From the NCBI GenBank assembly GCA_050485905.1, contig JBJHCH010000037.1:1-27628 (forward strand): a DNA stretch of 27,628 nucleotides, in the 5' to 3' direction. The translations under genes and the position numbers were made by a program. Numbering within the stretch: the stretch's first letter is position 1; each line of letters begins with the position of its first letter. Positions 17,705-26,213 of the stretch are shown in pieces. Under the pieces are notes generated by a model that saw nothing but the letters and a program-made list of their open reading frames with translations, was not told the origin of the DNA and did no database searches. This DNA is from JAWLCA01 sp050485905 (lineage in GTDB: Bacteria > Pseudomonadota > Alphaproteobacteria > Rhodobacterales > Rhodobacteraceae).

Positions 17705-17737
17705 ACATGCACATCGCGTGCACACCACATGCATACG
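17705..17737. repeat. Three 11-bp tandem repeats upstream of the BrnA-like gene
   Basis: Units ACATGCACATC (17705), GCGTGCACACC (17716) and ACATGCATACG (17727) are exact 11-base steps with consensus RCRTGCAYAYS. Inside them TGCAC and GTGCA (17708-17722) form an inverted repeat. The array ends 73 bp before the ATG of the BrnA-like gene and could be its operator. A short hairpin, GGCGG-CTTAA-CCGCC, follows at 17757-17771. Confidence 0.65.
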
Positions 17738-17810
17738 CAGCGCGCGGTGGCCTGACGGCGGCTTAACCGCCCCGTGGCAGGGTGCCCCCAAGCCGCGAGA
17801 GGTCTGCCCG

Positions 17811-18893
17811 ATGTCCTACTACTACCCCACCTTCACCCGCGCCGAGGGCGCCGCCTATTACCGCTTTGCCGACATGATGCGGAAGCTGGAATGGGAGATC
17901 CACCACAAGTTCTGGCGCGGCGAGGGCCTGCCGGAGGCCTGGCACGAGATCGCCACCGACCACGGCCCGGGGCCGAAGGAACGCATCACGCTCTGGGTCG
18001 ACAAGCGCACGGTGAAGTTCTTTCGCGCCACCGGCAAGGGCTGGCAGACGCGGATGAACCTGGTGCTGGTGGCCTATGCCGAGGCCCGCGCCAGCGGGGC
18101 GGTAAAGGGGGCCGAACGCTTCCGGTTGGACAAGTCGGCCGAGAAGCACGAGGTCGACGGCCCGCCGCCGGGCTGGGGCCATACAAAGGCCGAGGAAGAG
18201 GCGTTCGAGGCGCAGTGGGACGCGGCCTGCAAACGGGCAACGCAGGCGCAGGCCGAGGCGGCGGCCAGGGCCGCGGCGGAAGCCGCAGCCGCAGCCGCAG
18301 CCGAGCCCGACTCCCACCCGGTGCCGGGACCGCTGGCCGAGGCCGCGGCGGAAGCCGAGATGCCCCCGGAGATGGCCCCGGAAGCGGTGGCAACCACGCC
18401 CGAAATGGCCCCGGACATGGTGGAAACGGCCACGGAAGCGGCATCGGAAGCGGCCCAACCCCCTGAGGAAGCAGCGGAAACCGCGCCCGGTGGCACGGCG
18501 GAGGCGGGTGAAGCGGAGGTCGCAACCGAGGCAGTCGCCGAACCCGCCGCCGCCCCGGAGAGCCGGCCCGAAGCAGCCCCCGACTCTGGCACCGACTCCG
18601 GCCCCGAACCAACCCCGGAACCAACCCCCGCAGCCCCAACCGACAGCCCGCCCCGCAAGCTGACGCCGCAGGAATACGCCCGCCAGCTCTACGAGGAACG
18701 CCAGGCGGAATCGCGCGCCCGCAGCGCCGCAATCTTTGCCGTGCGCCCCGGCGAGGCACCGCTGGAACGCCAGGAACGGCTGAAATACCACATGCGCGAC
18801 CTGACCGCGAAGATCGTGGCGCAGATGCGCAAGGAGGGCCGGACCAAGGACATCCCGCCCGAATGGCTGGAGATGCTGAGCCGCGACGGCTGA
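17811..18893 (+). CDS. BrnA-antitoxin-like domain protein with long Ala/Glu/Pro-rich linker
   Basis: The protein is 360 residues. The start at MSYYYPTFTRAEG (17811) begins the recognisable sequence. Residues about 57-90 (ERITLWVDKRTVKFFRATGKGWQTRMNLVL) follow the BrnA antitoxin/DUF4415 pattern, in which a strand and two helices form a ribbon-helix-helix-like DNA-binding unit; here the phrase is split as ITLWVDKRTVKFFRATGKG and WQTRMNLVLVAY. Residues about 140-283 are low-complexity, rich in Ala, Glu and Pro. Residues 283-360 are again well-ordered looking and charged (LTPQEYARQLYEERQ and QERLKYHMRDLTAKI). BrnA proteins are normally about 90-100 residues and paired with the BrnT toxin; no brnT-like gene is adjacent, so this is an orphan, probably a regulator rather than an antitoxin. 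Confidence 0.75.
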   Translation: MSYYYPTFTRAEGAAYYRFADMMRKLEWEIHHKFWRGEGLPEAWHEIATDHGPGPKERITLWVDKRTVKFFRATGKGWQTRMNLVLVAYAEARASGAVKGAERFRLDKSAEKHEVDGPPPGWGHTKAEEEAFEAQWDAACKRATQAQAEAAARAAAEAAAAAAAEPDSHPVPGPLAEAAAEAEMPPEMAPEAVATTPEMAPDMVETATEAASEAAQPPEEAAETAPGGTAEAGEAEVATEAVAEPAAAPESRPEAAPDSGTDSGPEPTPEPTPAAPTDSPPRKLTPQEYARQLYEERQAESRARSAAIFAVRPGEAPLERQERLKYHMRDLTAKIVAQMRKEGRTKDIPPEWLEMLSRDG

Positions 18894-18934
18894 GCGGGGC
18901 GGGGGCGGCAGGAGGCCCCGACGCGGGGCAGGTG

Positions 18935-19231
18935 CTAGACGGTGGCCTGCCCGGTCGGGAGCCTGTCCTCGGGGCCGAGGCAGCGGGCAAGGCCCATGTC
19001 GTTCAGGGCGCGGATGTCATCGGCCGAATACGGGCGCTGGATGCCGATCGCGCCGAGACCCTCGCAGTCGGGGCCGACCGGCACGGCGGCGGCGCAGCCC
19101 GTGACGGCGGCCAGTGCGGCCAGCACGGTCAGGCGCAATCCGCGAGATCGACGCTGTGCTGCACCAGGCGAAACGTTCCCGACGCGTCCCTTTCCTGCCC
19201 GCTCATCCAGCCACGAATCCCGTCCAGCCAT
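18935..19231 (-). CDS. Small putative lipoprotein
   Basis: The frame ends ...GLGAIGIQRPYSADDIRALND and GLARCLGPEDRLPTG. A lipobox-like VTGC follows a hydrophobic stretch (LRLTVLAALAAVTGC), so the mature form is probably a short lipoprotein of about 50 residues. Two starts are possible: the ATG at 19231, with AGGAGAG upstream but lying inside the previous gene and giving an unusually long 46-residue lead, or a TTG at 19138 that overlaps the previous stop and gives a normal 15-residue signal but has no clear ribosome-binding site. I list the ATG form and regard the shorter one as more lipoprotein-like. I recognise no family. It is the last gene of the minus-strand pair. Confidence 0.55.
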   Translation of the reverse strand: MAGRDSWLDERAGKGRVGNVSPGAAQRRSRGLRLTVLAALAAVTGCAAAVPVGPDCEGLGAIGIQRPYSADDIRALNDMGLARCLGPEDRLPTGQATV

Positions 19232-19671
19232 GACGACTCTCCTGTTTCTACATCGAGTTGAAGTGCGATGGCGAGGTCGAGCGAACTTGTTCCGTCCGGG
19301 ACGTCCAGGGGCAGATTGAACACGATCTGCGTGCTTTCACCGCTTCTCAGGCGATGATCAAGACGTCTGGTCTGGGAGGCGAGGTTCGAAACCTCGTTCG
19401 CGGTGTCGCCGGAACTGGCCCGCAGATCCGGTGTGGTCGCGTTGACATGCGCCCAGAGAATACCCCAGCCGACGCGGCCGACATTCTCGACCGTCAGCGC
19501 GACACCGAGGGTGCAGTCCGAACGCACCGTGGGGTTGGCGGCCATCTGCACCCGTGGCGCGTTATCCTCGCGCAGGAGGAAGAACCACGCCGAGAAGAGG
19601 ATGCCGGCGATCACGAGAACCCTCTGGACGATGCCGAGAGCGGTATCCGGAATTCTCAGCCAAGTCGGCAC
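19129..19671 (-). CDS. Single-pass membrane protein of unknown function
   Basis: The protein is 180 residues from a GTG at 19671 with a good GGGAGG upstream (VPTWLRIPDTALG). One transmembrane segment covers about residues 12-33 (IVQRVLVIAGILFSAWFFLL), leaving a mainly non-cytoplasmic domain: RSDCTLGVALTVENVGRVGWGILWAH looks like a beta-sandwich strand pattern, and the tail has LDLAIALQLDVETGESSWLDG. Cys52 and Cys179 could form a disulfide. I recognise no family. The following lipoprotein frame overlaps its 3' end, so the two are probably one transcript. It is upstream of, and on the same strand as, that gene. Confidence 0.7.
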   Translation of the reverse strand: MPTWLRIPDTALGIVQRVLVIAGILFSAWFFLLREDNAPRVQMAANPTVRSDCTLGVALTVENVGRVGWGILWAHVNATTPDLRASSGDTANEVSNLASQTRRLDHRLRSGESTQIVFNLPLDVPDGTSSLDLAIALQLDVETGESSWLDGIRGWMSGQERDASGTFRLVQHSVDLADCA

Positions 19672-19838
19672 TTTACCTCCCGCGCCTCTGCTATGCCGGG
19701 CCGTCCGATCATTGCCGGGTTCGGGGCGAGGGCAAAGGACATGAGTCCCCGACGCGACCTTTTTCGCGTTCGGGTGGCGCTTTTGCGCAACGGGCATCGC
19801 ACGAGGCCCCGGCGCGGGGGCCGGGGCGGCGCGGGCCT

Positions 19839-20249
19839 CTACTCCTGCAACTCCTCGATCCAGGCCAGCAGGTCGACGATGGGCTGGCTGGTCATGATCG
19901 GGGTGCCGTCGGGGGCGCGGAGGGTCACGCCTCGGCCCTCGAAGAAATCGCCGTAAACCGGCATCGGGCTGCCGTGGGCCACCAGCGGGTCGCGGCCGTC
20001 GATGCGGGCCACCACGCGGAAGGTGGGGAAGGTGCCGCCGTTGGCCGCGGACAGTCGGGTCAGGTCGGTCGGGCGCAGCATCAGGATCGGGGTCATCGGC
20101 CCCTCTCCCCGCGCCTCGATCCCGTGGCAGGCGACGCAGTGGTTCATGTAATAGGCCTCTCCCCGCGCGGGGTCGCCCTGGGGCGTCTGGGCGGCGGCGG
20201 GCAGGGCGGTCATCAGGGCAAGGGTCAGGGCGATGGGTCGCAGCGGCAT
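19839..20249 (-). CDS. Periplasmic class I cytochrome c
   Basis: The protein is 136 residues. A signal peptide (MPLRPIALTLALMTALPAAAQ) is followed by one CVACH haem-attachment motif (residues 38-42), which means covalent haem in the periplasm. The distal ligand is probably Met96 in SPMPVYG or Met119 in PIMTSQP. The start at 20249 is chosen because it begins the signal peptide; the ribosome-binding site is weak (AGAAAGG). It has TDLTRLSAANGG and IVDLLAWIEELQE, as in small monohaem cytochromes serving as electron carriers for dehydrogenases or oxidases. No partner gene lies beside it. It is divergent from the ABC transporter operon. Confidence 0.9.
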   Translation of the reverse strand: MPLRPIALTLALMTALPAAAQTPQGDPARGEAYYMNHCVACHGIEARGEGPMTPILMLRPTDLTRLSAANGGTFPTFRVVARIDGRDPLVAHGSPMPVYGDFFEGRGVTLRAPDGTPIMTSQPIVDLLAWIEELQE

Positions 20250-20356
20250 GGCGGGGCCTTTCTTGGCATTTGGGGCAGGCTGGCACGGGCCGCGACGGGC
20301 CGCCTTGATCTGCATCAGAAACCCCTTCTGACGCGGGGGCAGGCGCGCATTGCCCA

Positions 20357-20384
20357 TTGGACAAGCGGCAGGCGGCTTTATACA
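20357..20384 (+). promoter_or_regulatory. Putative sigma-70 promoter of the ABC transporter operon
   Basis: TTGGAC (20357-20362) and TATACA (20379-20384) are 16 bp apart, close to consensus, and lie about 130 bp upstream of the substrate-binding-protein ATG in the divergent gap 20250-20514. No other clear signal is seen in that gap. Confidence 0.45.
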
Positions 20385-20514
20385 CCTGTTGCAGTTTCCG
20401 TTTCCGGCCCCGAGTCGGGGGGCGGGCGCGGCAAGCGAAAAGGCAAACACCGGCACCGCCGGCGCAGCGGCCACTGGCCGGCGCCGCAAGGGCCGCGAAC
20501 AGGAAGGACATCCC

Positions 20515-22119
20515 ATGACATTGCAACTGAAGCCGCGGGCCATGATGCGCACCACGCGCGCCACGCTGCTGGCCGGCGCGGCGCTGTCGCTGTCGCTGAG
20601 CGCCGCCAGCGCCGAGACCCTGCGCTGGGCGCGCGTCGCCGATGCGCTGACGCTGGACCCGCACAGCCAGAACGAGGGGCCGACCTCGACCCTGCTGCAC
20701 CACATCTACGAGACGCTGGTGGACCGCGCCACCGACGGCAGCCTGCAGCCGCGCCTGGCCACCGAATGGTCGATCCACCCCGAGGATGACACGATCTGGG
20801 TGTTCAAGCTGCGCGAGGGCGTGACCTTCCACGACGGCAGCGCATTCACCGCCGAGGATGTGGTGTTCTCGGTCGAGCGTGTGACGGCGGAAGCCTCGGG
20901 CTTCAAGGCGCTGCATGCGGCCGTCGAAAGCGCCGAGGCGGTGGACGACTACACCGTCCACATCAAGATGACCGGCCCCTCGCCGCTCTATGTCCAGAAC
21001 ATGACCAACTTCTTCATCATGGACAAGGACTGGGCCGAGGCCAACGACGTGGTGCTGCCGCAGAACTTTGCCGCCGGCGAAGAGAACTATGCGGTGCGCA
21101 ACGCCAACGGCACCGGCCCCTACACGCTGGTGTCGCGCGACCCCGAAGTGCGCACCGTGCTGCAGCATTTCGAGGGCCACTGGGATGACGCCCCGGCCGT
21201 GACCGAATTGCATTACATCCCGATCTCCGAGGCTGCGACCCGCGTTGCCGCCCTGCTGTCGGGCGAGGTCGACGTGGTGCAGGACGTGCCGGTGCAGGAC
21301 ATCGCGCGGCTGGAAACGACGGATGGCATCACCGTCACCACCGGGCCCGAGAACCGCAACATCTTCTTCAGCTACGACATGACGTCAGAGCGGCTGGCCT
21401 CGGCCAATGTCGATGACAACCCCTTTGCCAAGCCCGAGGTGCGCGAGGCGATGGCGCTGGTGCTGGACCGCGACGCGATCCAGCAGGTGGTGATGCGCGG
21501 GCAGTCGCAGCCCTCGGCAGCACCCCTGCCGCCCTTCGTGAACGGCTGGACCGAAGAGATGCACGCCTACGACGCCCCGAACCCGCAGCGCGCGGCGGAG
21601 CTGGTGGCCGAGGCGGGCTATCCCGACGGCTTCTCGGTCGATCTGCACTGCCCGAACGACCGCTACCTGAACGACGAGGCGATCTGCCAGGCGCTGGTCG
21701 GCATGCTGAGCCGTGCGAACATCAACGCCAATCTGGTGTCGCAGTCGCGCAGCCTGCATTTCCCGCTGATCGAGAACTGGGAAACCGACTTCTACCTGCT
21801 GGGCTGGGGCGTGCCGACGTTCGATTCCGCCTATGTGTTCAACTTCCTGGTGCATACCCGCGAAGGCAGCTACGGCAGCTACAACGGGTCGCGCTATTCC
21901 AACCCGGAACTGGACGCCAAGATCGAATCGCTTGCCACGATGACCGATCTGGAGGCGCGCGATGCGATGATCGCCGAGATCTGGGACGAGGTGATGGAAG
22001 ACCGCGTCTTCCTGAACGTCCACAACCAGATGCTGGCCTATGCGATGCGCGACGGCATCAATCTGGAGGTTCACCCGGAGAACCAGCCGAACATGACCAC
22101 GGTCACCTTCGGCAACTGA
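20515..22119 (+). CDS. Peptide-type ABC transporter substrate-binding protein
   Basis: The protein is 534 residues, typical for the SBP_bac_5 family (DppA/OppA). The start at 20515 follows AGGAAGGA. A Sec signal peptide ends near ASA (residue 33), so the mature protein is periplasmic. Family sequence includes DALTLDPHSQNEGPTSTLLHHIYETLV, LREGVTFHDGSAFTAEDVVFSVER, NGTGPYTLV, and AMALVLDRDAI. It captures the substrate (peptides, or other molecules such as amino sugars or glutathione in this family) and passes it to the downstream permeases. The operon is complete: binding protein, two permeases, two ATPases. Cargo cannot be fixed from sequence. Confidence 0.93.
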   Translation: MTLQLKPRAMMRTTRATLLAGAALSLSLSAASAETLRWARVADALTLDPHSQNEGPTSTLLHHIYETLVDRATDGSLQPRLATEWSIHPEDDTIWVFKLREGVTFHDGSAFTAEDVVFSVERVTAEASGFKALHAAVESAEAVDDYTVHIKMTGPSPLYVQNMTNFFIMDKDWAEANDVVLPQNFAAGEENYAVRNANGTGPYTLVSRDPEVRTVLQHFEGHWDDAPAVTELHYIPISEAATRVAALLSGEVDVVQDVPVQDIARLETTDGITVTTGPENRNIFFSYDMTSERLASANVDDNPFAKPEVREAMALVLDRDAIQQVVMRGQSQPSAAPLPPFVNGWTEEMHAYDAPNPQRAAELVAEAGYPDGFSVDLHCPNDRYLNDEAICQALVGMLSRANINANLVSQSRSLHFPLIENWETDFYLLGWGVPTFDSAYVFNFLVHTREGSYGSYNGSRYSNPELDAKIESLATMTDLEARDAMIAEIWDEVMEDRVFLNVHNQMLAYAMRDGINLEVHPENQPNMTTVTFGN

Positions 22120-22137
22120 TCCGGGCTTGACCCGACG

Positions 22138-22163
22138 ACCCGCGCGGTGCAGGCCGCGCGGGT
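22138..22163 (+). other. Intercistronic stem-loop 1
   Basis: ACCCGCGCGG pairs perfectly with CCGCGCGGGT around a six-base loop, 18 bp after the binding-protein stop. No U-run follows, so it is better read as an mRNA-stabilising or partial-attenuation hairpin that favours high expression of the binding protein. Confidence 0.65.
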
Positions 22164-22167
22164 ATCC

Positions 22168-22188
22168 GGTCTGCCGCGTCGGCAGGCC
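22168..22188 (+). other. Intercistronic stem-loop 2
   Basis: GGTCTGCCG pairs with CGGCAGGCC (one G-U pair) around CGT, directly after the first hairpin and before the permease gene at 22222. Two hairpins in a row between a binding-protein gene and its permease gene fit differential expression. Confidence 0.6.
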
Positions 22189-22221
22189 TGTTCGGGGTTC
22201 GTGGGAAAGGCAGAGCGGGCG

Positions 22222-23205
22222 ATGCTGGCCTATATCATTCGCAGGCTGCTGCAATCGGTCCTCGTGATGCTGGTCGTGGCGCTGGTGTCGTTCTCGCTGT
22301 TCCGGTTCGTAGGCGATCCGATCAACTCGATGGTCGGGCAGGAGGCGTCGATTGCCGACCGCGACGCGCTGCGCACGCAGCTTGGTCTGAACGACCCGTT
22401 CCTGGTGCAGTTTGCCAGCTTCATCGGCCGCGCCATCCAGGGCGATTTCGGCATCTCCTACCGGCTGCAGCAGCCGGTGATGGAGCTGATCCTGTCGCGC
22501 CTGCCGGCGACGCTGGAACTGGCGTTGATCTCGGGCATCGTGGCGTTCGTGCTGGGGGTGGGCTTTGGCGTCTATACCGCGCTGAACCGGCGTGGCTGGC
22601 TGTCGAACGCGATCATGACGGCCTCGCTGATCGGGGTGTCGCTGCCCACATTCCTGATCGGGGTGCTGCTGATCTGGGTCTTTGCGGTGGAGCTGCAATG
22701 GCTGCCCAGCTTCGGGCGCGGCGATGTGGTCTGGGTCGGCGGCTGGCCGACCGGGCTGCTGACGGCCTCGGGCCGCGCCTCGCTGGTGCTGCCGGCGATC
22801 ACGCTGGGGCTTTACCAGATGACGCTGATCATGCGGCTGGTGCGGGCCGAGATGCTGGAGGTGCTGCGCGCCGACTACATCAAGTTCGCCCGCGCCCGCG
22901 GCCTGTCCAACCGCGCGGTGCATTTCGGGCACGCGCTGAAGAACACGATGGTGCCGGTCATCACCATCACCGGGTTGCAGTTGGGTTCGATCATCGCATT
23001 CGCCATCATCACCGAAACCGTGTTCCAGTGGCCGGGGGTCGGTGCGCTCTTCATCAACTCGGTGCGTTTCGTCGATGTGCCGGTGATGGCGGCTTACCTC
23101 ATGCTGATCGCGCTGATCTTCGTGGTGATCAACCTGATCGTCGACCTGCTCTATTACGTCGTGGACCCCCGCCTGCGGGTGGACCGCGCGAATGCGAGGC
23201 ATTGA
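22222..23205 (+). CDS. ABC transporter permease (DppB-type)
   Basis: The protein is 327 residues, start MLAYIIRRLLQSVLVML. I chose 22222 because the N-terminal membrane helix of this family begins there; an upstream in-frame start lies in the hairpin region. Multiple membrane segments are evident (for example MLVVALVSFSLFRFV, ALISGIVAFVLGVGFGVY and LIALIFVVINLIVDLLYYV). The BPD_transp_1 coupling helix (EAA loop) is EVLRADYIKFARARGLSNRAV. It forms the inner-membrane channel with the next permease. The stop is one base before the ATG of that gene, which is strong evidence of an operon. Confidence 0.95.
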   Translation: MLAYIIRRLLQSVLVMLVVALVSFSLFRFVGDPINSMVGQEASIADRDALRTQLGLNDPFLVQFASFIGRAIQGDFGISYRLQQPVMELILSRLPATLELALISGIVAFVLGVGFGVYTALNRRGWLSNAIMTASLIGVSLPTFLIGVLLIWVFAVELQWLPSFGRGDVVWVGGWPTGLLTASGRASLVLPAITLGLYQMTLIMRLVRAEMLEVLRADYIKFARARGLSNRAVHFGHALKNTMVPVITITGLQLGSIIAFAIITETVFQWPGVGALFINSVRFVDVPVMAAYLMLIALIFVVINLIVDLLYYVVDPRLRVDRANARH

Positions 23206-23206
23206 G

Positions 23207-24121
23207 ATGAACGCCCTGCAGCGCGCGCTGGACAGCGACATCTTCTATTCCTTCCGCCGCTCGCCGGTGGCGATCGTGGCGGCGGCGGTGTCGGTGCTGA
23301 TGATCCTGGCCGCCGTGCTGGCGCCGTGGATCGCGCCCTACAACCCGTTCGACCCCGGCAGCCTGAACCTGATGGACGGCTTCACGCCCCCCGGTCAGCC
23401 CAACGCCTTTACCGGCAACACCTATGTGCTGGGCACCGACAATCAGGGGCGGGATATCCTGTCCACCATCCTCTACGGCGCGCGGATCTCGCTCTTCGTC
23501 GGCTTCTCGGCGGTGCTGTTCGCCATGGTGCTTGGCATCGGGCTGGGGCTGCTGGCCGGCTGGCGCGGCGGCTGGGTGGACAGCCTGCTGATGCGGGTGG
23601 CCGATGTGCAGCTTTCCTTTCCGTCGATCCTGATTGCGCTGCTGATCTTTGGCGTTGCGCGCGGCTTCATCCCGCCGGGGATGCGCGAACAGGTGGCGAT
23701 CTGGGTGCTGATCGTGGCCATCGGCCTGTCGGACTGGGTGCAATATGCCCGCGTGGTGCGGGGCGCGACGATGGTGGAAAAGGGTAAGGAATACGTGCAG
23801 GCCGCCCGCGTGATCGGGGTTCACCCGGCGCGCATCGTGCTGCGCCACATCCTGCCCAACGTGATGGGACCGGTGCTGGTGATCGCCACCATCGGCCTTG
23901 CGCTGGCGATCATTGCGGAAGCCACGCTTTCCTTCCTGGGCGTCGGCGTGCCGCCCACGCAGCCCAGCCTTGGGACGCTGATCCGCATCGGGCAGCAATA
24001 CCTGTTCTCCGGCGAATGGTGGATCCTGCTGTTCCCCTCCATCGCGCTGCTGGCGCTGGCGCTGTCGGTCAACCTGTTGGGCGACTGGCTGCGCGACGCC
24101 TTGAATCCGAGGCTGCGCTGA
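23207..24121 (+). CDS. ABC transporter permease (DppC-type)
   Basis: The protein is 304 residues. The ATG at 23207 lies one base after the preceding stop; GAGG is upstream. It has the N-terminal OppC-like region with FRRSPVAIVAAAVSV, then the LGTDNQGRDILSTILYGARISL signature, several membrane segments, and the coupling-helix segment EYVQAARVIGVHPARIVLRH. FLGVGVPPTQPSLG near the C-terminus is also family-typical. It pairs with the DppB-type protein. Its stop overlaps the start of the first ATPase gene by one base (TGATG). Confidence 0.95.
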   Translation: MNALQRALDSDIFYSFRRSPVAIVAAAVSVLMILAAVLAPWIAPYNPFDPGSLNLMDGFTPPGQPNAFTGNTYVLGTDNQGRDILSTILYGARISLFVGFSAVLFAMVLGIGLGLLAGWRGGWVDSLLMRVADVQLSFPSILIALLIFGVARGFIPPGMREQVAIWVLIVAIGLSDWVQYARVVRGATMVEKGKEYVQAARVIGVHPARIVLRHILPNVMGPVLVIATIGLALAIIAEATLSFLGVGVPPTQPSLGTLIRIGQQYLFSGEWWILLFPSIALLALALSVNLLGDWLRDALNPRLR

Positions 24122-25105
24122 TGGCCGAGCCGATCCTTTCTGTCCGCAACCTGCGGGTCGAATTTCCCACCCGCCGCGGCGTGCTGACCGCCATCGACGA
24201 CGTGAGCTTCGACATCGGGCGGGGCGAGGTGCTGGGCGTGGTGGGCGAATCCGGGGCCGGCAAGTCGCTGACCGGCGCCGCGATCATCGGTCTGCTGGAG
24301 CCGCCCGGCCGCATCGCTGGGGGCGAGATCCTGCTGGCGGGGCAGCGCATCGACAACCTGCCGCCCGAGCGGATGCGCAAGATCCGCGGCAAGCGGATCG
24401 GCATGGTGTTTCAGGATCCGCTGACCAGCCTCAACCCGCTTTATACCGTCGCCCGGCAACTGACCGAGACGATCCGCACCCATATGGACGTGGGCGAGGG
24501 CGAGGCGCGGGAGCGGGCGATTGCGCTGCTGGACCGCGTGGGCATCCCCGCCGCCCGGCGGCGTATCGACGACTATCCACATCACTTTTCCGGCGGCATG
24601 CGGCAGCGGGTGGTGATTGCGCTGGCACTGTGCGCAGAACCGGAACTGGTGATCGCGGATGAGCCGACGACAGCGCTGGACGTGTCGGTGCAAAGCCAGA
24701 TCATCGACCTGATCAAGGAGATCTGCGCCGAGCGTGGCGCGGCGGTCATGCTGATCACCCACGACATGGGCGTGATCGCGGAAACCGCCGACCGGGTGGC
24801 CGTGCTCTATGCAGGGCGTCTGGCAGAGATCGGCCCCGTCCGCGACGTCATCACCGCGGCCGAGCATCCCTATACCGCCGGGCTGATGGGCTCCATCCCC
24901 ACGCTGACCCAGCAGACCGACCGGCTGGTGCAGATCCCCGGATCGATGCCGCGGCTGAACGCGATCCCGCAGGGCTGCGCCTTCAACCCCCGATGCGCCC
25001 GTGTGATGGACCGCTGCCGGGTGGACCGGCCCGACCCCATCGACCGGGGCAACCGCCGGCAGGTCGCCTGCTGGCTTTACGACCAAGCCACCGCAAAGGT
25101 GACGC

Positions 25106-25113
<8 letters not shown>
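24121..25113 (+). CDS. ABC transporter ATPase (DppD-type)
   Basis: The protein is 330 residues. Walker A is GESGAGKS (42-49), the signature is FSGGMRQRV, Walker B is LVIADEPTTALDV, and the switch histidine lies in LITHDMGV. The C-terminal oligopeptide-transporter extension contains cysteines in GCAFNPRCARVMDRCR and VACW. This Cys pattern is common in DppD/OppD, and an iron-sulfur cluster has been described for a mycobacterial homologue, so a structural metal site is possible here. It energises import together with the next ATPase. Start and stop overlap with both neighbours. Confidence 0.95.
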
Positions 25114-26098
<985 letters not shown>

Positions 26099-26165
26099 GC
26101 GGTCGGGCGCGTGCTCAGGGGTTACGATCCGGTTGACGGAAAATCGCAAGTCATTGATATGAAAT

Positions 26166-26205
26166 GAAACCGCCCGATGTGCACGCGTGCACAACGGGCG
26201 GTTTC
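26166..26205. terminator. Large near-perfect palindrome between converging genes
   Basis: GAAACCGCCCG (26166-26176) pairs with CGGGCGGTTTC (26195-26205). Between them TGTGCACGCGTGCACA (26178-26193) is itself a perfect 16-bp palindrome, leaving only one A-A mismatch in 40 bases. On the minus strand the stem ends GGCGGTTTCATTTCATATC, which is T-rich, so it probably ends the molybdenum-hydroxylase transcript and may also stop the dpp-type transcript. Confidence 0.7.
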
Positions 26206-26213
26206 GGAGTGAT

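Noticed and set aside
11549..17737. The 11-bp repeats as possible CRISPR remnants
   Set aside because: Units are directly adjacent with no spacers, too short, and no cas-like gene is present.
18300..18660. Direct nucleotide repeats in the Ala/Glu/Pro-rich part of the BrnA-like gene
   Set aside because: The similarity comes from low-complexity codons (gcc, gag, ccg); units are irregular, so I do not call a repeat element.
17763..18791. 342-codon frame on the minus strand opposite the BrnA-like gene
   Set aside because: Gly/Arg/Phe-rich repeats arise from the Ala/Glu/Pro codons of the sense gene; no ribosome-binding site.
21385..23241. 618-codon open frame on the minus strand
   Set aside because: It is antisense to the binding-protein and permease genes of the ABC importer, with His/Gln/Arg-rich low-complexity sequence.
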